Source: Candidatus Rokubacteria bacterium 13_1_40CM_69_27 (GTDB taxonomy: Bacteria; Methylomirabilota; Methylomirabilia; Rokubacteriales; CSP1-6). Taken from it: a DNA stretch of 50,014 bases. Shown here piece after piece: positions 1-8,140 of the stretch. Where the stretch lies: the NCBI GenBank assembly GCA_001917535.1, contig MNEF01000044.1, positions 1 through 50,014 of the forward strand, in the 5' to 3' direction. Both the position numbers and the translations under genes were made by a program. Position 1 is the stretch's first letter. Every line of letters begins with the position of its first letter. The notes under the pieces are model-generated. The model had not been told where the DNA came from, ran no database searches, and worked only from the letters and a program-made list of their open reading frames with translations.

Positions 1-378
1 GATGTCGTCGATCGTCTTGACGATCTTGGGCTTGGCGGGGTCCGACGCCACGTCCAGGATGAAGAGCCGTTTGGAGAAGAGCGTCCCCGCCCAGATCTTG
101 GTCCGGTCGTCGGTGAAGCCCATGTGGTGCGGCTCGTTGCCCGCCGAGCCGATGTCGACGGTGGTGAGGACCCGGCCGTAGGTCGGCGAGGCCAGGTTGA
201 CGTCGATGACCGCGAGAAAGTCGTTGTCCTTGGCGTCGGCGTCGACCGAGTACACGTAGAGGTACTTTTCCGGACCGGCCAATCGCTTCACGTACGGCGA
301 GAGGCACGGCTCGGCGAGAACGGCACCGGCGGTCACGGTGACGGCGAGCAGAGCACCGAGAGGAGTCCAGCGTTTCAT
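1..378 (-). CDS. Selenium-binding protein (SBP56/methanethiol oxidase-like), N-terminal part
   Basis: This gene is read on the minus strand from ATG at 378 and runs off the window edge still open, giving 126 codons. The protein starts with a signal-peptide-like segment (MKRWTPLGALLAVTVTAG, then AVLA). It continues with KYLYVYSVDADAKDNDFLAV, a GNEPHHMGF stretch and SKRLFILDVASDPAKPKIV. The order of a 'lavidv' blade, a HH-M/S-G motif and an 'r..i.dv.sdP..Pk..k.i' blade matches my memory of SBP56/SELENBP1 proteins, some of which are copper-dependent methanethiol oxidases. The predicted export signal suggests a periplasmic enzyme. Only the first third or so is present, so catalytic residues cannot be judged. 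It is divergent from tmk. Confidence 0.68.
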   Translation of the reverse strand, partial: MKRWTPLGALLAVTVTAGAVLAEPCLSPYVKRLAGPEKYLYVYSVDADAKDNDFLAVIDVNLASPTYGRVLTTVDIGSAGNEPHHMGFTDDRTKIWAGTLFSKRLFILDVASDPAKPKIVKTIDDI

Positions 379-467
379 CGCGCCCCTCCTGTTGCGCCGG
401 AGTCCGAAAGGTGTCGGGGAGTCTAGCACAAAAGCCGGCCCGCACGTTGGTCCGGGCTCCGGCCCCG

Positions 468-476
468 TGCTAGAGT
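468..476 (+). promoter_or_regulatory. Extended -10-like element upstream of tmk
   Basis: TGC followed by TAGAGT lies about 30 bases upstream of the GTG start of tmk and would start a transcript near 483. A TTG at 483 is in frame with tmk, so a leaderless start there is formally possible. The GGGAGG Shine-Dalgarno sequence before GTG 507 makes the later start more likely. No good -35 is visible. Confidence 0.35.
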
Positions 477-506
477 GGCGTATTGCAGCACCGGGAGGTC
501 CCGAGC

Positions 507-1127
507 GTGCGGGGAGTGCTCATCACGTTCGAGGGCGTCGAGGGGTCGGGCAAGACGACCCAGCTGGCGCGTCTCGGGCGTTGGCTCACGGGGCAGGGGT
601 ATCGGGTGGAGCGGACGGCCGAGCCCGACGGCACGGCGCTCGGGCTCGCCATCCGGCGCCTGTTCGAGCACCCGAAGATCCATCCCACGCCGCTCGGCGA
701 GGTGTTCCTGTTCATGGCCGCGCGCCAGCAGCACGTCGCCGAGAAGATCCGGCCCTGGCTCGAGCGCGGCCGTGTCGTGCTCTGCGACCGCTACGCCGAC
801 GCGACGGTCGCCTATCAGGGCTACGGCCGCGGGATCGATCCTGACCTCATCCGCGAGCTGAACGTGCGCGCGACGGGGGGCATCCTGCCCGATCTCACGC
901 TCGTCTTCGATCTGGATTCGCGCGAGGGCTTCCGCCGCATCGGGCGCCGGCGCCTCGATCACTTCGAGAAGGAGGCGCTGGCCTTCCACCGGCGTGTCCG
1001 CCGCGGCTATCGGGAGATCCATCGCGCCGAGCCCAAGCGCGTGCGCCTCATCGCGGCCTCGCGGCCACCAGCCGTGGTCGGCGCCGAGGTCGAAGCCGTC
1101 GTGGGGGAACTCCTCCGTGGCTTTTGA
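507..1127 (+). CDS. tmk: Thymidylate kinase
   Basis: Phosphorylates dTMP to dTDP with ATP in dTTP synthesis. The protein is 206 residues, normal for the family. The P-loop FEGVEGSGKTTQL lies at residues 8-20. The DRY motif of the nucleotide-binding site appears in LCDRYADATVAYQG, and a basic LID-like segment (RRIGRRRLDHFEKEALAFHR) follows. I chose GTG 507 because GGGAGG sits about 10 bases before it and the family normally starts a few residues before the ITFEG strand; an in-frame TTG at 483 would add eight residues. The stop overlaps the start of holB by 11 bases, so the two are probably co-translated. The tmk-holB-ricT-metG-tatD order matches the B. subtilis tmk/holB/yaaT neighbourhood. Confidence 0.95.
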   Translation: MRGVLITFEGVEGSGKTTQLARLGRWLTGQGYRVERTAEPDGTALGLAIRRLFEHPKIHPTPLGEVFLFMAARQQHVAEKIRPWLERGRVVLCDRYADATVAYQGYGRGIDPDLIRELNVRATGGILPDLTLVFDLDSREGFRRIGRRRLDHFEKEALAFHRRVRRGYREIHRAEPKRVRLIAASRPPAVVGAEVEAVVGELLRGF

Positions 1128-2004
1128 GGCGATCGAGGGCCAGCCCCGCGCGGTGGAGCTGCTGCGGCGCGCCCTGGCCAGCGGGCGCCTCGCTCACGCC
1201 TACGCCTTGGTGGGCCCGCCCGGAAGCGGCCGGACGACGACCGCGCTGGCCTTCGCGCAGGCGCTGCTCTGCCCGCAGGGCGGCTGCGGCCGGTGCCGCT
1301 CCTGCGCGCTCGTGGCCGCGCGCCAGCACCCCGATCTCCACGTGCTCGTTCCCACGCCGCCGGAGACGAACCCCAAGGGCGCCCGGGCGATCCGGATCGC
1401 GCTCATCCGCGAGCTGGAGCGCCAGGCCGCGCTCAAGCCGGCCCTGGCGGCGTGGAAGGTCTTCGTCCTCGACGATGCCGAGCGGATGACCGGCGAAGCG
1501 CCCCAGGCCTTTCTCAAGACGCTCGAGGAGCCGCCCGCGCGCACGGTGCTGATCCTGATCCTGCCCCGGGCGGGCGCGGTGCCGGCCACCGTGCTCTCCC
1601 GCTGCCAGATCGTGCGCTTCCAACCGCGGGAGGACGGCCGCAGCGCCGCCGACCGCGCCGAGGCGGCCGACACGCTGGCCGAGGTCCGGGCCCAGGGCGT
1701 CGAGGCGCTCTTCCGTCGAGCGCAGGTGTTCGAGCGCGATCGCGACCGCGCCGAGCGGCTGGTGGACGCCTGCTGGCTCTTCTGCCGAGACCTGTTGCTG
1801 GCGAAGTCCGGCGCACCGCCCCGCCTGCTCGGCGACGCCGCCGGGGCCCAGGAGATCGAGCGGGAGGCTGCGGCGTGGACGATCGACGGCCTGCTGCGGG
1901 GGATCGCGCTCTGCCGCGAGGCCCGTCAGGCCCTGGCCGTGAACGTCACCCCGCGCCTCACGGTCGAAGTCGTGCTGAGCCGCCTGGCGCGCGCGGCGGC
2001 CTGA
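1117..2004 (+). CDS. holB: DNA polymerase III subunit delta prime
   Basis: Clamp-loader subunit of the replicative polymerase, 295 residues from GTG 1117. That start overlaps the tmk stop and has a GGGGGA ribosome-binding site ten or so bases before it; the upstream ATG at 994 would overlap tmk by 134 bases. Visible features are a complete Walker A (GPPGSGRTT), a zinc-finger cysteine cluster (CPQGGCGRCRSC), the DDAERMTGEAPQAFLKTLEE helix typical of DnaX/HolB ATPases, and an SRC sensor sequence in VLSRCQIVRF. The helical C-terminal domain is short. Presence of Walker A distinguishes it from E. coli delta prime, which lacks a working site. It could be called a DnaX-like AAA protein, but length and position favour HolB. 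Confidence 0.92.
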   Translation: MAFEAIEGQPRAVELLRRALASGRLAHAYALVGPPGSGRTTTALAFAQALLCPQGGCGRCRSCALVAARQHPDLHVLVPTPPETNPKGARAIRIALIRELERQAALKPALAAWKVFVLDDAERMTGEAPQAFLKTLEEPPARTVLILILPRAGAVPATVLSRCQIVRFQPREDGRSAADRAEAADTLAEVRAQGVEALFRRAQVFERDRDRAERLVDACWLFCRDLLLAKSGAPPRLLGDAAGAQEIEREAAAWTIDGLLRGIALCREARQALAVNVTPRLTVEVVLSRLARAAA

Positions 2005-2011
2005 CGAGTCG

Positions 2012-2869
2012 ATGGACGAATACCTGATCGGCGTGAGGCTCCGCGAGGTCGCCCAGGCCGACGACTACAAACTGGTGGGCGACGATCTCGACGTGCACGT
2101 CGGCGACCTGGTGGTCGTGGAGACGGGGACGGCCGAGCTGGTGGGCGAGGTGCGCCGGCCCAAGCGGGCGCTGGCCGAGACTAAACGCGACCGCCTCTAC
2201 CACCGTGTCCTGCGCCTGGCCACCGAGGCGGAGGCGGCGGCGTGGCGCGAGCGGCGCGAGCGGGAGAAGCGGGACATCGTCACCTGCCAGCGTCTGGCGC
2301 GCGCAGCGGGCATGCAGATGAAGGTGGTGGACGTGGAGATCCACCCCAGCGCCCGGCGCATCACCGTCTACTTCAACGCCGACGAGCGCGTGGACTTCCG
2401 CCAGCTCGTCCGCGACCTGGCCCGCGAGCTGCGGGCGCGGATCGAGATGCGGCAGATCGGCGCGCGCGATACCACCAAGACCATGGATGGCATCGGACCC
2501 TGCGGCCGCCAGCTCTGCTGTTCGTCGTATCTGCGGAAGTTCGAGCCGATCTCGGTCAAGATGGCCAAGGCCCAGGACATGCCGCTCACCGACAGCCGGC
2601 TGTTGGGGAATTGCGGCCGCCTCAAGTGCTGCCTGCTCTACGAGTTCTCGCTCTACCAGGAGCTGCGGGCGCGCCTGCCCAAGGTGAACACGCCCTGCCA
2701 GGCCACCTGCGGCGGTGGCGGCTGCATGAGCGGCAAGGTCAAGTCGCTCCGCGTGCTCAAGGAGATGGTGATCGTCGGCTTCCCGGATGGCACCGAGGCC
2801 GAGGTGCCGCTCGATCAACTCACCTGGGAGGGCCGCCCGCACATCCAGGCCCAGCTCGAACAGTCTTGA
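2012..2869 (+). CDS. ricT: RicT/YaaT family protein (PSP1 C-terminal domain)
   Basis: A 285-residue protein of the PSP1/YaaT family. In B. subtilis RicT works with RicA and RicF in a complex that carries iron-sulfur clusters and affects RNase Y processing. The signature is clear: GIGPCGRQLCCSSYLRKFEP, then SVKMAKAQDMPL, then GNCGRLKCCLLYE, with further cysteines in NTPCQATCGGGGC. All cysteines expected for cluster binding appear to be there. It starts 7 bases after holB and its TGA overlaps the TTG start of metG. I see no RicA or RicF homologue in the window, so the role here may be simpler than in Firmicutes; the function is carried over from the family. Confidence 0.9.
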   Translation: MDEYLIGVRLREVAQADDYKLVGDDLDVHVGDLVVVETGTAELVGEVRRPKRALAETKRDRLYHRVLRLATEAEAAAWRERREREKRDIVTCQRLARAAGMQMKVVDVEIHPSARRITVYFNADERVDFRQLVRDLARELRARIEMRQIGARDTTKTMDGIGPCGRQLCCSSYLRKFEPISVKMAKAQDMPLTDSRLLGNCGRLKCCLLYEFSLYQELRARLPKVNTPCQATCGGGGCMSGKVKSLRVLKEMVIVGFPDGTEAEVPLDQLTWEGRPHIQAQLEQS

Positions 2870-4776
2870 GCGCTTCCGGCCGTACCTTCTACCTCACCAC
2901 GCCGATCTACTACGTCAACGCCACGCCGCACCTGGGCCACGCCTACACGACGATCATCGCCGACGCGATGGCCCGGTACCGGCGCCTGGCCGGCGACCGC
3001 GTCTGGTTCCTGACGGGCACCGACGAGCACGGCGACAAGATCGCCCAGGCGGCGGCCAAGGCCGGCGTCGCCCCCCAGGCCTACGCCGACCGCATCGCCG
3101 CGGTGTTCCGGGCCACCTGGGACCGGCTTGGCATCACGTACGACGACTTCATCCGGACCACCGAGCCGCGCCACCAGGGGATCGTCCAGCAGATCCTCCA
3201 GAAGCTCTGGGACGCGGGCGAGATCTACTTCGGCAAGTACGGCGGCCAGTACTGCTTCGGCTGCGAGCGCTTCTACACCGACAAGGAGATCATCGACGGC
3301 AAGTGCCCGGACCACCAGACGCCCCTGACCTACATCGAGGAGGAGAACTACTTCTTCAAGATGTCGAAGTATCAGGAGTGGCTACTCCGGGAGATCGAGA
3401 GCCGGCCCGACCTGATCCGGCCCGAGCGGTACCGCAACGAGATCCTGGGCTTCCTGCGCGAGCCCTTGCAAGACTTGTCGATCAGCCGTCCCAAGAGCCG
3501 GCTCAGCTGGGGCATCCCGCTGCCGTTCGACGATCGCTTCGTGACCTACGTGTGGTTCGACGCCCTGATCAACTACGTCTCCGCGCTGGGAGAGGTCAGC
3601 GGCGAGCGGTATCGCACCTTCTGGCCGCACGTCCAGCACCTGATCGGCAAGGACATCCTCAAGCCCCACGGCGTCTACTGGCCGTGCATGCTCAAGGCCG
3701 CCGGGCTGCCCATCTATCGGCACCTGAACGTCCACGGGTACTGGGGCCTGGGCGGCGGCAAGATGTCGAAGTCGATCGGCAACGTCGTGGAGGCGCTGGC
3801 GCTGACCGAGAAGTACGGCAACGACGCCTTCCGCTACTTCATCATGCGCGAGATGACCTTCGGTCTGGACGCGAACTTCTCGGAAGAGGCGTTGGTGGCG
3901 CGGTTCAACGCCGATCTCGCCAACGATCTCGGCAACCTCGCCTCCCGCGCCACCACCCTGATCGCGAACTTCGCCAAGGGAACGATCCCGGCGCCGGGGC
4001 CGCTCACGGCCGCCGAGGAGGAGATCGGGACCATGTGGGCCAGGGTTCGGGGCGAGGTCGACGCAGCGATGGAGGAGTTCGCCTTCCAGCGCGCGCTGGG
4101 CGCCATCTGGGAGTTCATCGGTCTGCTGAACCGGTACATCGACGGCCAGCAGCCGTGGACGCTGGCCAAGGACGCCGCCAAGCGCGGCCGGCTGGACGCC
4201 GTGCTCTACACGCTGGGCGAGGCGCTGCGGTGCCTGGGCATCATCCTGGCGCCGTTCCTGCCGGAGGCCGCCCGTCGGATCCGGGGCGCCCTCGACCAGA
4301 CCGGAGATCCGCACCTGGCCGACTGCGAGTGGGGGCGGCTGGTGCCGGGCACGCGAGCGGAGAAGGTGACCCCGCTCTTTCCTCGCGTGGAGGACAAAGC
4401 GGCGGCCGGCCTCGCTCCCGTCGGGAGCCCGCCGAGGGAAGCCGGGTCCGACGCGCTCGCTACCATGGACGAGTTCGCGCGGCTCGACCTCCGGGTGGCG
4501 CAGGTGATCGCCGCCGACGCCGTGCCGAAGTCCCGGAAGCTCGTGAAGCTGACCGTCTCCCTCGGCGCCGAGCAGCGGACGATCGTCGCCGGCATCGCCG
4601 AGCACTACGCGCCGGCCGACCTCGTCGGCAAGAAGATCGTGATCGTCGCCAACCTGGAGCCGGCCACGCTCATGGGCGTCGAATCGCAGGGCATGCTCCT
4701 GGCCGGCTCCGGCGGGGGCCGGCTGGCCGTGCTGACCCTCGACCGCGATCTGCCCCCCGGGGCCAGGGTACAGTAA
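2866..4776 (+). CDS. metG: Methionyl-tRNA synthetase
   Basis: Charges tRNA-Met with methionine. The 636-residue protein starts at TTG 2866, which overlaps the ricT stop (TTGA) and gives MSASGRTFYLTTPIYYVN, the normal family N-terminus. The class I motifs are HLGH at residues 22-25 and KMSKS at 299-303. The zinc knuckle is C130-x2-C133 followed by CPDH, the CxxC/CxxH pattern I recall from Thermus-type MetRS. The anticodon-binding helical domain follows. From about residue 530 there is a fused tRNA-binding OB-fold (DEFARLDLRVAQVIAADAVP ... KIVIVANLEPATLMGVES), as in dimeric bacterial enzymes. Confidence 0.97.
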   Translation: MSASGRTFYLTTPIYYVNATPHLGHAYTTIIADAMARYRRLAGDRVWFLTGTDEHGDKIAQAAAKAGVAPQAYADRIAAVFRATWDRLGITYDDFIRTTEPRHQGIVQQILQKLWDAGEIYFGKYGGQYCFGCERFYTDKEIIDGKCPDHQTPLTYIEEENYFFKMSKYQEWLLREIESRPDLIRPERYRNEILGFLREPLQDLSISRPKSRLSWGIPLPFDDRFVTYVWFDALINYVSALGEVSGERYRTFWPHVQHLIGKDILKPHGVYWPCMLKAAGLPIYRHLNVHGYWGLGGGKMSKSIGNVVEALALTEKYGNDAFRYFIMREMTFGLDANFSEEALVARFNADLANDLGNLASRATTLIANFAKGTIPAPGPLTAAEEEIGTMWARVRGEVDAAMEEFAFQRALGAIWEFIGLLNRYIDGQQPWTLAKDAAKRGRLDAVLYTLGEALRCLGIILAPFLPEAARRIRGALDQTGDPHLADCEWGRLVPGTRAEKVTPLFPRVEDKAAAGLAPVGSPPREAGSDALATMDEFARLDLRVAQVIAADAVPKSRKLVKLTVSLGAEQRTIVAGIAEHYAPADLVGKKIVIVANLEPATLMGVESQGMLLAGSGGGRLAVLTLDRDLPPGARVQ

Positions 4777-4781
4777 CGGCG

Positions 4782-5012
4782 ATGGAGCACATCGAGGCCG
4801 TGATCCAGGTGGCGCAGCGCGACCCCTCGATCGCCCGGGTGCTGCGGGAGATCTGCGCGCTGGACGGCGCCGCTCGTTCGAGCGCGCTCGATCTGGTGGC
4901 CGCGCACCTGCGCACCCACGCGGCGGCCACGGACATCCTGGCCTGCGTCGCCGCGCTCCGCCAGGACGAGGTCGCGCGCCGGATCGTCGACGCGCTGGGG
5001 CCGCCGGGGTAG
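4782..5012 (+). CDS. Small conserved-looking helical protein of unknown function
   Basis: A 76-residue ORF between metG (5 bases upstream) and the DUF5924-like gene (stop TAG shares a base with the following GTG). Its sequence, starting MEHIEAVIQVAQRDPSIARV, is predicted to be all helical, has two cysteines (REICALDG and ILACVAAL) and no signal peptide. It fills the gap exactly and shows the local codon use, so I consider it real. I do not recognise the family. Tight packing implies it is made together with metG. Confidence 0.6.
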   Translation: MEHIEAVIQVAQRDPSIARVLREICALDGAARSSALDLVAAHLRTHAAATDILACVAALRQDEVARRIVDALGPPG

Positions 5013-6043
5013 TGACCGAACCGGATACGTCTCGAGCCGACCAGCCGGAGATCGCGGCCGGCTGGCGGCGCTGGCTCCCGTGGCTGCGCCAGTGGGGCGT
5101 CTCGATCGCCTCGCTCGTCGGCGGGCTCCTGACTCTGTTCGTCTTCCGGCGCGAGCTCACCCACGTCCGCTGGGTCATCGGCAACCTGCTCCTCCTGTGG
5201 CTGCTGTTCGCGGTTCTCGCCCAGGTGCGCCAGACGCTGGAAGCGCGGGGCCGCCGCTTGGTCATCACCGCAGTGGACTACCTGATCCAGACGCTGTATC
5301 ACGGCGTTCTCCTCTTCCTGCTCCCGGTCTACTGGGCGAGCACGACGCTCACGTCGATGAACGCCGTGTTCCTGGGCGTGCTCGTCGCGTTGGCGCTGCT
5401 GGCGACGTTCGACCCCTGGTACCAGGCGCTCGTGCATCCGCTGCCGTGGCTGGGCTACGTCTTCTTCCTCGTCTCCATCTTCGGGGCGTTGAATCTGGCG
5501 GTTCCGCTCATCGGCGCGCCGCCGCACCTGGCGTTGATCGTGAGCGCGTGGACGGCGGTGGTCGCGCTCACCCCCGTGGTCTGCCGCGCCCGGCTGTGGA
5601 GCTGGTCGCTCGGGCTCACGGTGATGATGGTCGTCGGGATGGGGGTGGCGGCCCTGGGCTACGCCGGGCGCGCGTGGATTCCGCCGGTGCCGCTCTTCCT
5701 GGCGCGGACGGCAATTGCCTGGGATGTGGTGAACGTGGACTCGCTGGAGCCGGTCGCCGGCGCCATCAGCGCCGCCGAGCTTCGCCAGCGTGGGCTCGTC
5801 GCCTACACGGCCATCTATGCGCCAGGGGGCCTCAGCCAGGCGGTCCAGCACGTGTGGCGCCGTGACGGCGAAATCGTCAACGTGGTGAACCTCTCGCCCG
5901 TCCGCGGCGGTCGGCGGGAAGGCTACCGGACCTACTCGCGAAAGACGGCGTTCCCCGAGGATCCGACCGGACGGTGGACGGTGGACGTCACGACGAGCTG
6001 GGGCCAGCTGATCGGGCGGCTCCGCTTCCGGGTGACCCCGTGA
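5012..6043 (+). CDS. DUF5924/DUF2914-like membrane protein
   Basis: A 343-residue protein from GTG 5012, overlapping the previous stop by one base. The first 230 residues hold about seven hydrophobic helices (for example SIASLVGGLLTLFVF, VIGNLLLLWLLFAVL, SLGLTVMMVVGMGVAALGYA). The C-terminal 100 residues form a soluble domain with VQHVWRRDGEIVNVVNLSPV and GRREGYRTYSRKTAFP, resembling the DUF2914 domain as I remember it. No enzymatic motif is seen and the role is unknown. Its stop overlaps the GTG of tatD, so translation is likely coupled. Confidence 0.72.
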   Translation: MTEPDTSRADQPEIAAGWRRWLPWLRQWGVSIASLVGGLLTLFVFRRELTHVRWVIGNLLLLWLLFAVLAQVRQTLEARGRRLVITAVDYLIQTLYHGVLLFLLPVYWASTTLTSMNAVFLGVLVALALLATFDPWYQALVHPLPWLGYVFFLVSIFGALNLAVPLIGAPPHLALIVSAWTAVVALTPVVCRARLWSWSLGLTVMMVVGMGVAALGYAGRAWIPPVPLFLARTAIAWDVVNVDSLEPVAGAISAAELRQRGLVAYTAIYAPGGLSQAVQHVWRRDGEIVNVVNLSPVRGGRREGYRTYSRKTAFPEDPTGRWTVDVTTSWGQLIGRLRFRVTP

Positions 6044-6816
6044 CGCCCGACCTCTTCGACACGCACGCACACCTGCACTTTCCCGAGTTCGACGGCGACC
6101 TGGGGGCGGTGCTGGAGCGGGCGCGGGCGGCCGGGGTGCGGCGCATGCTGACGATCGGCACCGACGTCGACACGTCGCGAGCGGCGATCGCGCTGGCCCA
6201 GGGCGAGCCCGACGTGTGGGCGGCCGTCGGCATCCATCCGCACGATGCCGCCCGCGCCGACGAGGCGGCGCTGGCCGGGATCGAGCGCCTGGCCGGGGAG
6301 CCGCGGGTGGTCGCGATCGGTGAGATCGGGCTCGATTTTTTCCGCAACCTGTCGCCGCCCGACGCCCAGGAGCGCACGTTCCGCCGGCTGCTGGGCCTCG
6401 CCCGCCGCACGGGTAAGCCGGCCCTCGTCCACTGCCGCGACGCTCACGCCGACGTCCTGCGGGTTCTGGAATCAGAGGGCGTCGGCGAGGTGGGCGGAAT
6501 CATGCACTGCTTCTCGGGCGACGTGGAGATCGCCCGCCGCTGCCTCGAACTGGGGCTGCTGATCTCGCTGGCCGGCCCGGTCACCTACAAGAACGCGCGC
6601 GCGCTTGCCGACGTGGCGCGCTTCGTGCCGGCCGATCGCCTGGTCATCGAGACCGACTGCCCCTTCCTGCCGCCCCAGGGTCACCGCGGCCAGCGCAACG
6701 AGCCCGCCCTGCTGACGGTCACCGCCGCGCACGTGGCCGGGGTACGCGGCGAGCCGGTGGAGCGGCTGGCGGCGCGGCTCACCGCCAATGGCTGCGCGCT
6801 CTTCGGCGTACCGTGA
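6040..6816 (+). CDS. tatD: TatD family metal-dependent hydrolase/deoxyribonuclease
   Basis: A 258-residue TIM-barrel metallohydrolase starting at GTG 6040 within the previous stop (GTGA). The metal-binding signatures are present: DTHAHLHFPEFD at the N-terminus, AIGEIGLDFFRN, KPALVHCRDAH, GIMHCFSGD, and VIETDCPFLPPQGHRGQRNE near the end. TatD proteins act as 3'-5' exonucleases or D-aminoacyl-tRNA-type hydrolases; the exact substrate here is unknown. Linkage to metG and tmk is common in bacteria. Length is normal and no key residue is missing. Confidence 0.92.
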   Translation: MTPDLFDTHAHLHFPEFDGDLGAVLERARAAGVRRMLTIGTDVDTSRAAIALAQGEPDVWAAVGIHPHDAARADEAALAGIERLAGEPRVVAIGEIGLDFFRNLSPPDAQERTFRRLLGLARRTGKPALVHCRDAHADVLRVLESEGVGEVGGIMHCFSGDVEIARRCLELGLLISLAGPVTYKNARALADVARFVPADRLVIETDCPFLPPQGHRGQRNEPALLTVTAAHVAGVRGEPVERLAARLTANGCALFGVP

Positions 6817-6942
6817 GCATCGGCCCTGGCGCTGCGTGAGCTCGGCTTCTACGTCCGCGGGCGGATCAACAGCGGCCTGAGCCGGCTGCTCAACGCGCGG
6901 CGGCGCCCGCGCCTCGCCGCGCCGCCCCCGACGCTGGCCGAG

Positions 6943-7755
6943 GTGCTGGGCGGCGGCGATTTACCGCTGGTCCTCTCGCGCCTGGTCGAAGGACGCGCCA
7001 ACGACGAGCGCGAGGCCGCGGTCGCCGCGTTCCTGGCCGCGCGGGGCATCCCGTTCATGCGCCATCGCTTCCGGACGTTCGAGGGGCGGGGCGAGAACTT
7101 CGGGGTGGACCTCGGCTCCGGCGACCGGCTGCTGGTCCTCATCGCGCATCACGACGCCGTGCCGGGGAGCCCCGGCGCCAACGACAACGCCGCCGCCGTC
7201 GGGATCCTCCTGAGCCTGATCGGGCGGCTGCGCGCGTGCACGCCGCCGGGGCTGCGGGTGCGGCTGCTCTTCACCGCGGCCGAGGAGCTCGGCTATCTCG
7301 GCGCGCGCGCCTACGTGCGGGAGATGCCGCTGGCGGGCCTGGCCGGAGTGCTGAGCCTGGAGCTGTGCGGCATCGGCGACAGCCTCGCCATCTGGGACAC
7401 GGCGGGGGAGACGCCTTTCCTACGATCCGTGGCGGGCGCGCTCGAGGGGCTGGGGCTGAAGCGGGACGAGAGCTATCACGTCGTGGGGCGCATTCCGGTC
7501 TTCGGCAGCGACCACCGTGCCTTCGCCGCCGCCGGCATCCCGGCCTACGGGCTGACCATCGTCCCCGCGAGCCAGGCCGACGCGCTCCGCCAGTTCGTGC
7601 TCAGCCCGGGGCGCAGCGTGCTCATGCACCTGGTGCGCCGCCCGCCTCCCTTCGACACCTACCACACCAGCCGCGACAGCCTGGGCACGCTCCAGCCTGC
7701 CGCGCTCGATCATGTTGCCCGGGCGCTGGAAGCGATCATCGCCGGGTTCGGCTGA
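6943..7755 (+). CDS. M28 family zinc peptidase
   Basis: A 270-residue aminopeptidase-like protein. The M28 ligands can be followed in order: IAHHDAVPGSPGANDNAAA (His, Asp), FTAAEELGYLGARAY (the catalytic and ligand Glu pair), LELCGIGD, and FGSDHRAFAAAGIPAYGL with the last His. GTG 6943 gives a complete catalytic domain and is used here. The reading frame stays open and codes plausibly (ALRELGFYVRGRINSGLSRL) back to the tatD stop at 6816 without any ATG, GTG or TTG, so the true start could be a rare codon such as CTG 6826. No signal peptide is apparent from either start. Confidence 0.82.
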   Translation: MLGGGDLPLVLSRLVEGRANDEREAAVAAFLAARGIPFMRHRFRTFEGRGENFGVDLGSGDRLLVLIAHHDAVPGSPGANDNAAAVGILLSLIGRLRACTPPGLRVRLLFTAAEELGYLGARAYVREMPLAGLAGVLSLELCGIGDSLAIWDTAGETPFLRSVAGALEGLGLKRDESYHVVGRIPVFGSDHRAFAAAGIPAYGLTIVPASQADALRQFVLSPGRSVLMHLVRRPPPFDTYHTSRDSLGTLQPAALDHVARALEAIIAGFG

Positions 7756-7784
7756 ACGGCGATGCTCGGCTGGCGGTCCGTCTC

Positions 7785-8099
7785 TCAGGGGAAGGACGGG
7801 CCGGGCGCGATGCGGGCGAGCAGTAACCGGCTCCGCGCGGCCTCGGCCTCGGGGACCAGAATCACCACCTCACCCTGGTCGCCGACGGTGAAGGGATAGA
7901 CCGACTGGGCCAGGCGCGAGCGCAGGAGCGTGGGGATGCCCTCGCTCTCGAAGAGGCTCTTGATGACGAGCGCCTCCGCCTGGACGCAGCGGTAGACCTC
8001 GACGAGGCCGGGGTCGTCGTCGCGCAGCTGGCGGACCGGCGGCCGCGGGGGAGCGGGCGGCGCGCCGGGAAAGCGGATCACTTTGCCGCGCCGGGGCAT
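7785..8099 (-). CDS. DUF2007-like putative signal-transducing protein
   Basis: A 104-residue protein, minus strand, from ATG 8099. The first 30 residues are basic and proline-rich (PRRGKVIRFPGAPPAPPRPP). The remainder, VEVYRCVQAEALVIKSLFES EGIPTLL and QGEVVILVPEAEAARS (blank inserted), matches the small DUF2007 fold, a GlnB-like domain of unknown function. An upstream in-frame start at 8162 would run into the divergent xanthine-dehydrogenase-like gene, so I prefer the internal ATG. The gene sits between the convergent M28 peptidase and the divergent molybdoenzyme gene. Confidence 0.7.
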   Translation of the reverse strand: MPRRGKVIRFPGAPPAPPRPPVRQLRDDDPGLVEVYRCVQAEALVIKSLFESEGIPTLLRSRLAQSVYPFTVGDQGEVVILVPEAEAARSRLLLARIAPGPSFP

Positions 8100-8122
8100 C
8101 GCAGGCCAGTGTACAGGAGGCG

Positions 8123-8131
8123 TGCGATAAT
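8123..8131 (+). promoter_or_regulatory. Extended -10 element for the molybdoenzyme gene
   Basis: TGC-GATAAT ends nine bases before the ATG at 8141. Transcription would begin about at the start codon, with no room for a ribosome-binding site, so a leaderless message is likely. There is no convincing -35, as is common for extended -10 promoters. Confidence 0.5.
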
Positions 8132-8140
8132 CCCAGTCCC

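Noticed and set aside
124..844. Plus-strand ORFs opposite the selenium-binding-protein gene and in tmk
   Set aside because: They are Arg/Gly-rich shadows of the minus-strand gene and of tmk, without family motifs.
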